A stretch of 45,244 nucleotides of DNA, from positions 1 through 45,244 of the forward strand of contig NZ_JAMTCD010000029.1 in NCBI RefSeq assembly GCF_025370255.1, read 5' to 3'. The position numbers were made by a program, and so were the translations under genes. How positions within the stretch are numbered: the stretch's first letter is position 1; every line of letters begins with the position of its first letter. Source of the stretch: Shewanella holmiensis. Its GTDB lineage: Bacteria; Pseudomonadota; Gammaproteobacteria; Enterobacterales; Shewanellaceae. The notes under the pieces were generated by a model that ran no database searches, was not told the DNA's origin, and saw only the letters and a list, made by a program, of their open reading frames with translations. Below, piece by piece: positions 34,592-44,193 of the stretch.

Positions 34592-35203
34592 ATGGCATCA
34601 CTTGATTACCAAAAGCAGCATAAAAAAAGGCTGTCTTGGATGCCTTGGCTTTATTTCTCATTAAAACCGAAACTACTTGAATGGGCGATCCCCTGGCAAC
34701 AGGAAATTCAACAAACATTAGCGCAATTAGAAACGATCAATATCGGCGAATACTGTTTTATTGCCCCTGAAGCAGAATTGTTTGCTGAGCCCGGTCGAGA
34801 CATAGTGATAGGTAATAAATGCATGATTGCTGCAGATGTTTTTATGCATGGTCCTATCACGTTAGGCAATGAAGTGGCTATAAACCATGGTTGCAGTTTA
34901 GATGGCGGAAGAACGGGGATCACAATAGGTTCTCAAACCCGAATCGCTAATAATGTCACCATTTATGCATTTAATCACGGCATGTCTCCGAACGCCCCTA
35001 TCTATGAGCAGCCCGTCACTTCTAAAGGCATTGTAATAGGCCAAGATGTATGGATTGGCGCACAAGCTGGAATTGTAGATGGTGTAAGTATTGGTGACCG
35101 TGCCGTTATTGGTATGGGTTGTATTGTCACTAAAGATGTACCAGCTTACTCCATTGTTGCAGGTAACCCAGCCAAAGTGATTGGAGATAGGCGTAAAAAA
35201 TAA
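34592..35203 (+). CDS. Hexapeptide-repeat O-acyltransferase (maltose acetyltransferase-like)
   Basis: 203 residues. From about residue 50 it is a left-handed beta-helix of hexapeptide repeats, with GRDIVIGNKCMIAADVFM, the NHGCSLDGGRTGITIGSQ turn, YAFNHG carrying the likely catalytic histidine, and the closing IVAGNPAKVIG. These are features of acetyl-CoA-dependent sugar O-acetyltransferases of the MAT/NodL type. The first 45 residues (WMPWLYFSLKPKLLEWAIPW) are aromatic and unlike the usual N-terminal cap, so the acceptor may not be a sugar. GAGGGGG lies a few bases before the ATG. It sits between trmO and proS, which are adjacent in E. coli. Confidence 0.8.
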   Translation: MASLDYQKQHKKRLSWMPWLYFSLKPKLLEWAIPWQQEIQQTLAQLETINIGEYCFIAPEAELFAEPGRDIVIGNKCMIAADVFMHGPITLGNEVAINHGCSLDGGRTGITIGSQTRIANNVTIYAFNHGMSPNAPIYEQPVTSKGIVIGQDVWIGAQAGIVDGVSIGDRAVIGMGCIVTKDVPAYSIVAGNPAKVIGDRRKK

Positions 35204-35320
35204 AGTACAGGCTATGAAAGGCTCGATAAATTAACCTTCTAATCCAGTAATAATCAGGTGACATAAGCGCTTCAAGTGCTAAAATGGCGCTCATTGACTT
35301 TTATTAAAATGGAAACTGGA

Positions 35321-37030
35321 ATGCGAGTTAGTAAGTACCTGCTTTCAACACAAAAAGAAACTCCTGCTAATGCAGAAGTGATTAGCCATCAATTAATGCT
35401 ACGTGCCGGCATGATCCGTCGCAATGCTTCTGGTTTATATAGTTGGTTGCCGTCAGGTTTACGCGTACTTCGTAAAGTTGAAGCTATCGTGCGTGAAGAA
35501 ATGAATAACGCAGGTGCTATTGAAATTCTGATGCCTTTAGTTCAGCCAGCTGACCTATGGGTAGAAACAGGTCGTTGGGAAAAATTCGGCCCTGAATTAC
35601 TTCGCTTTCAAGATCGCCATAACCGCGACTTCGTTTTAGGCCCAACTCACGAAGAAGTGATCACTGACTTAGTCCGTAAAGAGTTAAGCTCATACAAACA
35701 ATTACCGCTTAACCTCTATCAAGTGCAAACTAAATTCCGTGATGAGGTTCGCCCTCGTTTTGGTGTAATGCGTGCTCGTGAATTTTTAATGAAAGACGCA
35801 TACTCATTCCATTTAGATCAGCAAACCATGGATGAAACCTATCAATCCATGTATACCGCTTATAGTAATATTTTAAGCCGTATGGGATTAGAATTTCGCC
35901 CAGTTCTTGCTGATACTGGCTCAATTGGTGGCAGTGTTTCCCATGAGTTCCATGTACTAGCAAATAGTGGTGAAGATTTAATCGCCTATTCGACTGGCAG
36001 TGATTATGCCGCTAACATTGAGAAAGCTGAGTCACCAATGCCGACGCAAACTCGTCAAGCTCCGACTCAAGAGCTAAAGTTAGTCGACACCCCTAATGCT
36101 AAAACTATTGCAGAATTAGTGGAGCAATTTGGTTTAGCCATCACTCAAACCGTTAAAACATTAATCGTTAAAGGTGCTGCTGAAGATGCACCGTTAGTGG
36201 CATTGGTTGTACGTGGCGATCACGAGTTAAATGAAATCAAAGCAGACAAACTTGAAGCCGTTGCTTCACCTTTAGAGTTTGCAACTGAAGCAGAAATTCG
36301 TGCAGCTATTGGCGCAGGCCCAGGCTCTCTTGGTCCTGTAGGATTAAGCATGCCTATCATTATCGATCACAGTGTTGCAGTATTAAGTGACTTCGCAGCG
36401 GGTGCAAATCAGGATGATAAGCACCTATTTGGCATTAACTGGGAGCGTGATCTACCGCTAGCAACTTCAGCAGACATTCGTAATGTGGTTGAAGGTGAGC
36501 CAACACCAGATCATTTAGGCACATATGCAATGGCTCGAGGTATTGAAGTTGGCCATATTTTCCAATTAGGCACCAATTATTCAAAATCAATGAATGCAAC
36601 TGTGCTTGACGAAAATGGAAAAGCACAAGTGTTATTAATGGGTTGTTACGGTGTCGGTGTCAGCCGTATTGTTGCCGCGGCAATTGAACAGAACCATGAT
36701 GACCGTGGTATTATTTGGCCTGAAGCGATTGCCCCATTCCAAGTCGGTATTTTACCGATGAATATGCACAAGTCTCATCGCGTAGCAGAAATTGCTGAAA
36801 AACTTTATGCTGACTTACAAGCTAAAGGTATTGAAGTATTAATGGATGACCGTAAAGAACGCCCTGGTGTGATGTTTGCGGATATGGAACTGATTGGTTT
36901 ACCACATGTTGTTGTTATTGGTGACCGCAATATCGACGAAGGTGTATTTGAATATAAAAATCGTCGTACCGGTGAAAAACAAAATATTCCTTTCGATGAT
37001 ATTATTGATTTTTTAACCGCATCGAATTAA
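35321..37030 (+). CDS. proS: Prolyl-tRNA synthetase
   Basis: 569 residues from ATG 35321, which gives [20 protein letters not shown], the standard start; upstream ATGs at 35309 and 35276 are less likely. A class II synthetase of the bacterial type: motif 1 around [14 protein letters not shown], motif 2 with [17 protein letters not shown], motif 3 with [17 protein letters not shown]. Between motifs 2 and 3 is the INS editing domain (about 225-410) that clears Ala-tRNA-Pro, with [13 protein letters not shown] and [12 protein letters not shown]. The anticodon-binding domain closes the protein. Essential for translation. A strong terminator follows. Confidence 0.97.
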   Translation: MRVSKYLLSTQKETPANAEVISHQLMLRAGMIRRNASGLYSWLPSGLRVLRKVEAIVREEMNNAGAIEILMPLVQPADLWVETGRWEKFGPELLRFQDRHNRDFVLGPTHEEVITDLVRKELSSYKQLPLNLYQVQTKFRDEVRPRFGVMRAREFLMKDAYSFHLDQQTMDETYQSMYTAYSNILSRMGLEFRPVLADTGSIGGSVSHEFHVLANSGEDLIAYSTGSDYAANIEKAESPMPTQTRQAPTQELKLVDTPNAKTIAELVEQFGLAITQTVKTLIVKGAAEDAPLVALVVRGDHELNEIKADKLEAVASPLEFATEAEIRAAIGAGPGSLGPVGLSMPIIIDHSVAVLSDFAAGANQDDKHLFGINWERDLPLATSADIRNVVEGEPTPDHLGTYAMARGIEVGHIFQLGTNYSKSMNATVLDENGKAQVLLMGCYGVGVSRIVAAAIEQNHDDRGIIWPEAIAPFQVGILPMNMHKSHRVAEIAEKLYADLQAKGIEVLMDDRKERPGVMFADMELIGLPHVVVIGDRNIDEGVFEYKNRRTGEKQNIPFDDIIDFLTASN

Positions 37031-37057
37031 GTTTTATTCAATTAAAAAATTGATATT

Positions 37058-37087
37058 AAAAAACGCACTTTAAAGTGCGTTTTTTTA
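37058..37087. terminator. Bidirectional terminator between proS and the kinase gene
   Basis: AAAAAACGCACTT and AAGTGCGTTTTTT form a near-perfect palindrome with A and T runs on both sides, so it can act in both directions. The last codons of the convergent kinase gene overlap its right edge. Confidence 0.9.
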
Positions 37088-38446
37088 TTGTTGCTTTATG
37101 TAAATATCAATCTCAAGCCCTTGATTAACTTCTGAAATTAACTCTAACCTCCCGCCTAATTTCTGGGTTACCAAGTTATATACAATCGACATTCCCAAGC
37201 CGGTACCACCTGCACTCCTGGCTGTAGTAAAAAAAGGTTCAAATATTCTCTCCTTGGCTTCTTTTGACAATCCTTTGCCATTATCTTTATAAAACATTTT
37301 AATTTCATCACCACATAATTGTGCGCCTAGAGTAATGATTTTGTTACCAGTAAAATCTTCTGGATAAGCGTGGCGAAAGCAGTTAGATACAAGGTTAGTA
37401 AAAATTTGCGCAATCGCCCCAGGATAAGACTCAACCATAATTGAATCAGCCAGCTGAATATCCAATTGAATATTTTGTTTACGCGTTAAAGGCCTTAAGG
37501 GTGTTGATATTTGTTCTAAATATTCAGTTAAATTGAAATATTCTTTTTCAAGGGTAAGTTGATCTGCAGCAGTGCGTTTAAAGTTATGCACTAACTCAGC
37601 AGCTCTTGATAAATTCCGTTCAATCAGTAATAAACCATCTGTCATCGTTTCAATAAAATACTGAAACTCTTTTTCGTCTAACTCACCCGCTAAAAATTGT
37701 TTCTTAAGCTTATTTAGCTCATCAATACAATGACTGGTTGAAGTAACTGAAATACCCAATGGAGTATTCACTTCATGCGCCACACCAGCCACTAAATTAC
37801 CCAATGCGGCTAACTTCTCACTTTCAATCAAACTGGCTTGTGTCGTTTTAAGGTGTATTAATGCTTGCTGTAATTCATCGGTTCTTTTAGCCACTTTGCT
37901 TTCAAGCTCACCGTTGAGTTTCTCCAACAAAACTTGGTGACTTCTTACTTGATTGGCGTTAACCGCGCGACCATATAAATCTGCCAACGAACCAACAAAC
38001 ACTTCTTCATCTCGACTCCATTTTTTTAGCTCTCCACGGTGTTCACAGCAAATAATGCCAATCATTTTCCCCGCATGACGAATGGGACTATCCAACATAG
38101 AAACAATGCCTTGCGGCTTTAAATAAACATCGGTAAATTCAAGTGTTGCCGAGTGTCGATGTGCATCTGACGCCGAAATAACGCGTTCAGAGTCTAAGGC
38201 ATGAAAATAGTTAGGAAAGTGTTCACGTGTTAAAATTATATTGTCTTGGCGAGTCGCGTTATCTAACAATAAAAAGCACTCAATAGACTGCTTATCTTCT
38301 GCAAGCAACCAAATACCGGCACGTTCAATATTCAACCCAAGGCAGATTGATTCAATGATCAATTGTGAAGCACTGTGCAAATCACCTTGATCTATTAGTT
38401 CAGATTGACTGACTTTGAATAAGACTTTCTCAAGTGAATGATGCAT
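37085..38446 (-). CDS. GAF-domain sensor histidine kinase
   Basis: 453 residues, no membrane segment. Order: GAF domain (about 10-160, with GIICCEHRGE near its end), a coiled coil (about 165-215; LNGELESKVAKRTDELQQ), HisKA with phospho-acceptor His224 in GVAHEVNTPLG, and an ATPase domain with N-box NLVSNCFRHAY, G1 DNGKGLS and G2 GGTGLGMSIV. The LAALGNLVAGVAHEVNTPLG form is typical of kinases with a cytosolic sensor. Its gene begins two bases after the stop of the HD-GYP regulator, so they form one operon and very likely a cognate pair. The GAF ligand is unknown. There is no receiver domain in this protein. Confidence 0.92.
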   Translation of the reverse strand: MHHSLEKVLFKVSQSELIDQGDLHSASQLIIESICLGLNIERAGIWLLAEDKQSIECFLLLDNATRQDNIILTREHFPNYFHALDSERVISASDAHRHSATLEFTDVYLKPQGIVSMLDSPIRHAGKMIGIICCEHRGELKKWSRDEEVFVGSLADLYGRAVNANQVRSHQVLLEKLNGELESKVAKRTDELQQALIHLKTTQASLIESEKLAALGNLVAGVAHEVNTPLGISVTSTSHCIDELNKLKKQFLAGELDEKEFQYFIETMTDGLLLIERNLSRAAELVHNFKRTAADQLTLEKEYFNLTEYLEQISTPLRPLTRKQNIQLDIQLADSIMVESYPGAIAQIFTNLVSNCFRHAYPEDFTGNKIITLGAQLCGDEIKMFYKDNGKGLSKEAKERIFEPFFTTARSAGGTGLGMSIVYNLVTQKLGGRLELISEVNQGLEIDIYIKQQ

Positions 38447-38448
38447 AT

Positions 38449-40011
38449 CTAGTGGACTTCATCTGCACTATCAGGCATTTGACGCTGGATTTCAATAAAT
38501 CGGTCCATCAATGCCAAACTAGCGTCACACATGACAGGATCAAATTGTTTACCCGATTGCTCATTCAAATACTCAATCACTTTTTCCGCAGGCCAAGCTG
38601 GTTTGTAACTGCGTTTAGAAAGAAGTGCATCAATAACATCAACAATGGCCATTATCCGCCCTTCTACTGGGATATCTTCACCCACAAGACCTCTAGGGTA
38701 GCCTTGCCCATCCCATCGCTCATGATGGGTATAAGCTATTCTGGCGCCCATTTTGGCAATAATACGGTTTGATGCAGCAAGCAAGTTGTAACCTTTTTCA
38801 GCATGGGTTTTCATGATTTGCCATTCATCATCGGTCAGTTTACCAGGCTTGTGTAGAATACTTTCAGGAATACCAATTTTACCGACATCATGAAGCGGTG
38901 CGGCATAGCGGATCGTTTCAATGAAATCGAGGCTTTGATCAAGGTATTCAGCTAATATTTCACTCATTAATGCAACACGTCTAACATGTGCGCCGGTTTC
39001 TTTACTGCGCTGCTCTATGGCATCACCAATGATTAAAATAAGTTCTTTTTGAGTTTGTTGGACGTTTTCTTTACCGGATAAGTTTTCAAATGTGAGACTG
39101 ACATTGGCAGCAAAGAGCTCAAGGATCCTCACTTGTAGCTGAGTTAAAGTAGCATTATGCTCTAAATATAAAATGCTGGTGACATCATTACCAAACTCGT
39201 AGAAACCCACATAAATGTTGTCATGCACTATGGATTTTTTAAGTGCAATAGCTTCAATTATGTATTCTTTTACATCACCGGGTAATGCCTCAACGCTGTC
39301 AATTTCAGAATAACTGACCATCTCACCGGTTGCGGCTAACAAATTCATTTGAGTGTCGTGGTATAAATCCTCATGATAGCTGGTGAGGTATAAAGCCGAG
39401 CTATTCAAGCTAAGCAGCTGTAAGGTTTGCTCTAAAACCGCGCTACCAAAATGATGCAGTGTATGACTACGCAGCACAGAAGAGGAAGCTGAAATCACCT
39501 TTTCCATACCACGCTGGCTTTGTTCAATGATTTTAATGTCACGGTATGAACGCAGAGAAGTATAAACACAGGATTTTAATTTTGCCGCGGTCAGTTCTGT
39601 TTTAGCTTTGTAATCGTTAATATCAAAATCTCGTATCACCCTTTCTTCTGGTGCACTTCCTGGCTGTCCGGTCCTTAATATTATTCGCGTGCTATGATTA
39701 TTAAGTTCACCACGAATACGCTCAATTAAATCGAGTCCAGCATGATCATTTTCCATCACAACATCTACAAACGCTAACGCGATATCTTGCTCATCACGCA
39801 GAAGTTCAAAACCCTCTTGGCCGCTAAAGCAAGAATAAAATACTAATCCACGGCCATCTAAATTAAATTGACTTAACGCAAATTTGGTAACCTCGTGGAT
39901 CCCAGGCTCATCATCAATGATGACGACTTTCCATGGGGGAAGATGAACACGAGATTTAAATTCCGCGTCATTGTCCTTTGGCATATCAGCAGATTTTTTA
40001 AACAGGGCCAA
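38449..40011 (-). CDS. HD-GYP response regulator (cyclic-di-GMP phosphodiesterase)
   Basis: 520 residues. The receiver domain (about 26-150) has Asp33/Asp34, phospho-site Asp83 in AFVDVVMEND and the Lys in DYKAKTE. A central region (about 175-320) matches the DUF3369/GAF-like part of such regulators. The C-terminal HD-GYP domain has His374-Asp375 in HDVGKIGIP and the complete HHERWDGQGYP motif, so it should hydrolyse cyclic di-GMP. The start is TTG 40011, with AAGGA seven bases before it; the first ATG is nine codons further. It precedes the GAF kinase in a two-gene operon, and phosphorylation by that kinase probably sets phosphodiesterase activity and so motility or biofilm state. Confidence 0.93.
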   Translation of the reverse strand: MALFKKSADMPKDNDAEFKSRVHLPPWKVVIIDDEPGIHEVTKFALSQFNLDGRGLVFYSCFSGQEGFELLRDEQDIALAFVDVVMENDHAGLDLIERIRGELNNHSTRIILRTGQPGSAPEERVIRDFDINDYKAKTELTAAKLKSCVYTSLRSYRDIKIIEQSQRGMEKVISASSSVLRSHTLHHFGSAVLEQTLQLLSLNSSALYLTSYHEDLYHDTQMNLLAATGEMVSYSEIDSVEALPGDVKEYIIEAIALKKSIVHDNIYVGFYEFGNDVTSILYLEHNATLTQLQVRILELFAANVSLTFENLSGKENVQQTQKELILIIGDAIEQRSKETGAHVRRVALMSEILAEYLDQSLDFIETIRYAAPLHDVGKIGIPESILHKPGKLTDDEWQIMKTHAEKGYNLLAASNRIIAKMGARIAYTHHERWDGQGYPRGLVGEDIPVEGRIMAIVDVIDALLSKRSYKPAWPAEKVIEYLNEQSGKQFDPVMCDASLALMDRFIEIQRQMPDSADEVH

Positions 40012-40259
40012 TGGAGATTCCTTACTGTTACTCTATCTATTCAGGGTTATTGTTATAAAATGTGAAACGAAGATTTATTATTTTTATTATCTACCCCTAA
40101 GTTAATAGCTGATAAATCGCACACTTGTCAAAGAAAAGTTAACGGATTGAAAAGATATATTTTCATTAGTTTATTAAAGAATTAGTCTAGAGATACTTAT
40201 CCGACTAGTCTGAAAAGTTAAAACAAGACATACTATTTAAAAAGCATAATTTAAAAGGA

Positions 40260-41390
40260 TTGAATGATACCGTGTCGATTGGACTTGTACTTGGTGGCGG
40301 CGGTGCCCGCGCAGCATATCAAATAGGGGTATTAAAAGCGCTAGTGCAGTTATACCCCAGAAACCAGCACGTTCCCTTCAGTATTATTTGCGGTACATCT
40401 GCCGGTGCAATAAATGCGACCTCACTAGCAACCCACGCGGCATGTTTTCACCTTGGTGTGAAAAAGTTAGATTGGGTTTGGCGTCATTTTGAAACCCACC
40501 AAGTATATGAGTCATCGGTATTTGGGGTCACTAAACACCTGATAAAAATGGCTATTAAAGGCTTACAGCATGACAAAATCAGTACAGATGCTGGCAGCTT
40601 ATTAAACAATCAACCATTACGCGAATTACTTAACAAACTCATTGACTTTAAACGTATCGACAGAAACATTCACCTAGGTGCACTCGATGCGATTAGTGTA
40701 GATGCATCTTGCTATAACAACTCTATGTCATACAGTTTTTTTCACGGTAAACATTCAATCGAAAACTGGAAACGTGCCCGCAGACAAGGACAACGCAGTC
40801 AATTAAACACCGACCATTTGCTGGCTAGTTCAGCCATACCAATGGTGTTTCCATCAATAAAGTTAAATCGTGCATTTTTTGGTGACGGCTCCGTTCACCA
40901 ATTATCTCCGTTATCCAGCCCAATCCATCTTGGTGCTACAAAACTATTTGTGATTAACTTAGATAGCCCGCATAAACAAGAAGATAAGCAACTCAAACAT
41001 CACCCTAAAACGGCGACTATTGCAGGGCATTTACTTGATACTATTTTTTCTGACACCTTAAACAGTGATCTTGAACGCTTGCAGAGGGTCAATCACACAT
41101 TGAGCCTAATATCTGATGAAGATAAAAATAAACTCAATCTACGTGAAATTGAAACTTTAGTCATTAAACCGAGTGAAGACTTAAGTGAAATCGCCGCACG
41201 TTACTATTTAGAAATGCCAATGGCTATTCGTCACTTATTAAAATTATTTGGAATTAATCAACAATCAGATTCAAGTATTGTGTCTTACCTACTGTTTGAA
41301 AAAGCCTATACCAGTGCATTGATCGATTTGGGGTATCAGGACGCGTTAGTTCAAATGGATGAAATTAAACATTTCTTCGATATTATTTAA
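40260..41390 (+). CDS. Patatin-like phospholipase
   Basis: 376 residues. The catalytic dyad of patatin-fold lipases is complete: oxyanion loop GGGGARAAYQIGVL, nucleophile Ser47 in GTSAG and Asp209 in FFGDGSVH. The C-terminal third (from about 260) contains helical segments and no known domain. These enzymes hydrolyse acyl chains of phospholipids, either in lipid turnover or as secreted effectors; no signal peptide is present, so an internal or inner-membrane role is likely. The start is uncertain: TTG 40260 directly abuts AGGA, while GTG 40272 is 12 bases away; both keep the domain intact. Monocistronic. Confidence 0.88.
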   Translation: MNDTVSIGLVLGGGGARAAYQIGVLKALVQLYPRNQHVPFSIICGTSAGAINATSLATHAACFHLGVKKLDWVWRHFETHQVYESSVFGVTKHLIKMAIKGLQHDKISTDAGSLLNNQPLRELLNKLIDFKRIDRNIHLGALDAISVDASCYNNSMSYSFFHGKHSIENWKRARRQGQRSQLNTDHLLASSAIPMVFPSIKLNRAFFGDGSVHQLSPLSSPIHLGATKLFVINLDSPHKQEDKQLKHHPKTATIAGHLLDTIFSDTLNSDLERLQRVNHTLSLISDEDKNKLNLREIETLVIKPSEDLSEIAARYYLEMPMAIRHLLKLFGINQQSDSSIVSYLLFEKAYTSALIDLGYQDALVQMDEIKHFFDII

Positions 41391-41605
41391 CAACATAAGC
41401 GACTATTAAAAAGTCATCTTTTTAGGCTTATGACTGTCATATTTTATTCATTTAAATTTGATAGGCTTAACCAAAGTGAGTTTACTGACTTTGACATGCA
41501 ATTTATTTCACCAATCTGAGCTAAAAATTTCGCTTTAGATTTTAACTAACTTTAGGTAAAAAGAGCCTGTACCAATAGCGGTATTGTATTTTGGAAAGCT
41601 AAGAA

Positions 41606-41770
41606 ATGGCACACACATTTGAATTTGATGAAGATGATGCACCTTGGGGTGACAACATAAAAGGAAAACCTAAGTCGAAGAAAGTGAAACAAAGACGCCG
41701 CGATACCAAGCGTCGTTACTTCGATGAAAATGCTGAAATGGAGTTTTCACCCGCTAATAAGTGGAAGTAA
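41606..41770 (+). CDS. Small highly charged hypothetical protein
   Basis: 54 residues beginning MAHTFEFDEDDAPWGDN. The start is acidic, the centre strongly basic (KPKSKKVKQRRRDTKRR), and the end acidic again before SPANKWK. Only weak ribosome sites (GGAAAG 12 bases before ATG) precede it. No family recognised. The charge pattern suits a protein that binds nucleic acid or ribosomes, but that is a guess. It has its own terminator at 41798-41825. The coding signal is a clean frame with sensible codon use. Confidence 0.65.
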   Translation: MAHTFEFDEDDAPWGDNIKGKPKSKKVKQRRRDTKRRYFDENAEMEFSPANKWK

Positions 41771-41797
41771 ATTAACAGGGATATACCATCAAGTTTA

Positions 41798-41828
41798 AAA
41801 AGCAAGTTACAGCAAACTTGCTTTTTTA
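41798..41828. terminator. Bidirectional terminator
   Basis: AAAAGCAAGTT and AACTTGCTTTT pair around ACAGCA, with T and A tracts on both sides. It lies between the small charged protein gene and the convergent yfaZ-like gene. Confidence 0.85.
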
Positions 41829-41839
41829 TTGCCTAAAAT

Positions 41840-42376
41840 TTAAAAACTGGCTTTACCACCAATAAAAATGCCCTCTTGGAATGTGCTATTAGGCGCAGAT
41901 TCAAAGTCAAACGATGATTTTCGATAGCCTACAAATATTGCCATATTGGGATTAAAGTGATATTGAGCTTTACCTTCATACTCAAAATAGCCAGACGAAT
42001 CAGCAAAAGACAATACTGATGGGGCATAATAAGCCGCTACATTTAGTGTGGTATTTTTGGCTATTTGTAATCCATATTCCCCACCAACAGCCAGCACGGT
42101 GGCATTTGGGCCTTGATCCATCCATGCTTTTACAAATTTAGGACCCACTTCAAAAGAATGAGGACCGCTTTGATGTGCCATATGCATAGAAAACTGCACT
42201 AATTGGTCTTTATTGTCAGAGTAGGTATAACCTGCCCCCATATTGATATTTGGTGAAATATTAGTTTTCACATCAGCCGAAACAACATGCTCACTCACTT
42301 CAAAATTAAAATCGCCTGCAAATGCAGAAGTAGAAACACCGGCTAAAAACATTGCTGAAAAATAATACCTTTTCAT
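41840..42376 (-). CDS. YfaZ-like outer-membrane beta-barrel protein
   Basis: 178 residues with a signal peptide (FLAGVSTSAFA, cleavage near residue 20). The mature protein is a run of alternating amphipathic strands (INMGAGYTYSD, HSFEVGPKFV, LAVGGEYGLQI, MAIFVGYRKSSFDF) and ends in a terminal phenylalanine, the signature of BAM-inserted barrels. The pattern and length fit the YfaZ family; I count about eight strands. Its role is unknown, possibly a small structural or pore protein of the outer membrane. It stands alone between two terminators. Confidence 0.75.
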   Translation of the reverse strand: MKRYYFSAMFLAGVSTSAFAGDFNFEVSEHVVSADVKTNISPNINMGAGYTYSDNKDQLVQFSMHMAHQSGPHSFEVGPKFVKAWMDQGPNATVLAVGGEYGLQIAKNTTLNVAAYYAPSVLSFADSSGYFEYEGKAQYHFNPNMAIFVGYRKSSFDFESAPNSTFQEGIFIGGKASF

Positions 42377-42517
42377 AATCCCTCCTCACTTAGTTGATAG
42401 CTAAATGATACGTGAGACATTAAATAAAGCATTTAAAATCAAGCAATTGATTTATTTTCAAGCGGTATATACTCTTAAGTTGCACACCATTTTTAAAAAG
42501 TTATAACAACCAGCAAC

Positions 42518-42543
42518 AAAAAAGGACCAATAGGTCCTTTTTG
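42518..42543 (-). terminator. Terminator of mgtE
   Basis: AAAAAGGACC and GGTCCTTTTT pair around AATA with flanking A/T runs. It lies 24 bases after the mgtE stop. Confidence 0.9.
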
Positions 42544-42566
42544 ATCAATGACATTTAACGAGCGAT

Positions 42567-43961
42567 TTATAAGTACAAAATGGTCGCTAAACCAAGAAAT
42601 GTGAAAAAACCTACAACATCGGTCACTGTGGTTAAAATAACTGACCCAGATAAAGCCGCATCCTGATTAAACTTCTGTAGGATCATAGGTACCATTACGC
42701 CAGCAATTGCTGCCATAGCCATATTAATTAAAATGGCACAACCAATGATAATGCCCATGATGACGTCATCAAACCACCATCCTGCGATTAAACCAATAAC
42801 TATGGCCCACAAAAGACCATTTAATGCACCAATACCTAATTCATTTTTAAGTAAGGAGACGACGTTACCAGCGGAAATCTGACCCATTGCCATACCGCGG
42901 ATCATCAATGTCAGTGATTGACTGCCTGCAATGCCGCCCATTGATGCAACAATTGGCATCAATACCGCTAAAGCCACTACTTGCGAAAGCACATTTTCAA
43001 ATAAGCCAATCGTCGCTGAGGCTAAAAATGCGGTTAGAAGATTAATACCTAACCAAACGGCTCTTCTTCGAGCACCCACAATAATTGGCGCGAACAAGTC
43101 ATCATCTTCGTCCATACCGGCTGTAGCCATCAGTTGCGATTCATAGTGCTCACGCACTAATGCCGTTGCTGTACGCAATGTCATACGGCCAATCAATGTC
43201 CCCTCATCATCAACTACAGGTAACTCTAGTTCACGACTGTGCTCAAGGGTTTCTGCTGACTCAATCAATGAGGAGTCAGCAGAAATCACTCGGCTATCAG
43301 GCCAAATTAACGCAGAAAGTAAACTGTCTGCATCGGCTTTAAATAAATCATACCGACGCACTGTGCCAACATATTTGTCGTTGGCATCCACTAAAAACAA
43401 GTGATCATTACAATCTAAATCAATTCGGCGAAAAAAACGTTGGCCTTGAGCAACAGTTGAGTCAGGATTTAATACCAACATTTGGTGATCGGCATAACGA
43501 CCAATTTCATTCTCGTCATATTGGTCATAAAGTTCGAAGTGTTTACGTTGTCGCTCGCCCATCTGCGCTAAAGCGCGATCGGTAATACTATCAGGTAACG
43601 AGTCACTCCAATCAATCAGATCTTCAGGACTCAGTTGCGAGAACAGCAAATCCAATTCTTCATCGGGCATCTTTTTCAAAATGCCTAAACGAGGATCTGC
43701 ACGCATCAAGTTTAAAACATCGACGCGCTCTTCTGGCTGAACTTGCTGCCAACGCTCATAACGTTCATCTAGCGGTAAAGATTCGAGTAGGATGGCAATT
43801 GTGCCGGCTTCAGCTTCATTTAGAATTTCACTGAACACTTCAGCTTGCTCTTCGCCCTCAGCTTCAGTCAGTTGTTGAACAACTTGACTCACCTCTATTT
43901 GTAATTGTGATGTAATGTCTTGTTCAGCTTCAGATATAAGTTCGTTCTTTAATTCTTCCAT
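42567..43961 (-). CDS. mgtE: Magnesium transporter MgtE
   Basis: 464 residues, the usual length. Order: N-terminal superhelical domain (about 25-135), paired CBS domains (about 140-265; VGTVRRYDLF, LPVVDDEGTLIGRMTLR), a plug helix and five membrane helices (about 295-460) containing PIVASMGGIAGSQSLTLMIRG and AGVMVPMILQKF, the latter lining the pore. The CBS and N domains close the channel when internal Mg2+ is high. Inner-membrane protein. The ATG is preceded by a GGGGCGGGC ribosome site. Monocistronic. The final segment SVILTTVTDVVGFFTFLGL keeps the conserved acidic pore residue. Confidence 0.95.
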   Translation of the reverse strand: MEELKNELISEAEQDITSQLQIEVSQVVQQLTEAEGEEQAEVFSEILNEAEAGTIAILLESLPLDERYERWQQVQPEERVDVLNLMRADPRLGILKKMPDEELDLLFSQLSPEDLIDWSDSLPDSITDRALAQMGERQRKHFELYDQYDENEIGRYADHQMLVLNPDSTVAQGQRFFRRIDLDCNDHLFLVDANDKYVGTVRRYDLFKADADSLLSALIWPDSRVISADSSLIESAETLEHSRELELPVVDDEGTLIGRMTLRTATALVREHYESQLMATAGMDEDDDLFAPIIVGARRRAVWLGINLLTAFLASATIGLFENVLSQVVALAVLMPIVASMGGIAGSQSLTLMIRGMAMGQISAGNVVSLLKNELGIGALNGLLWAIVIGLIAGWWFDDVIMGIIIGCAILINMAMAAIAGVMVPMILQKFNQDAALSGSVILTTVTDVVGFFTFLGLATILYL

Positions 43962-44193
43962 AAGCCCGCCCCTTATCTAATTAAGCGAATAATGCGCAGA
44001 CTATATTGATATTTACCATGATAAGCAAATACATAAATTAAGTTGCACGCAACTTAATTGACCGATTTTAATTAATTCTTTATAGTGTTTAAAAACCATT
44101 AGAAAACCACAACATACGTTTTAGGTTTACCTTTAACGGTTTACTGCTTGGTATCGACTATATTTGATATTACCAGTTTATGAGGAGCACAAA

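Noticed and set aside
41391..41440. Inverted repeat CATAAGC/GCTTATG after the patatin gene as a terminator
   Set aside because: The stem is short with a long loop and lacks a T-run; not enough support.
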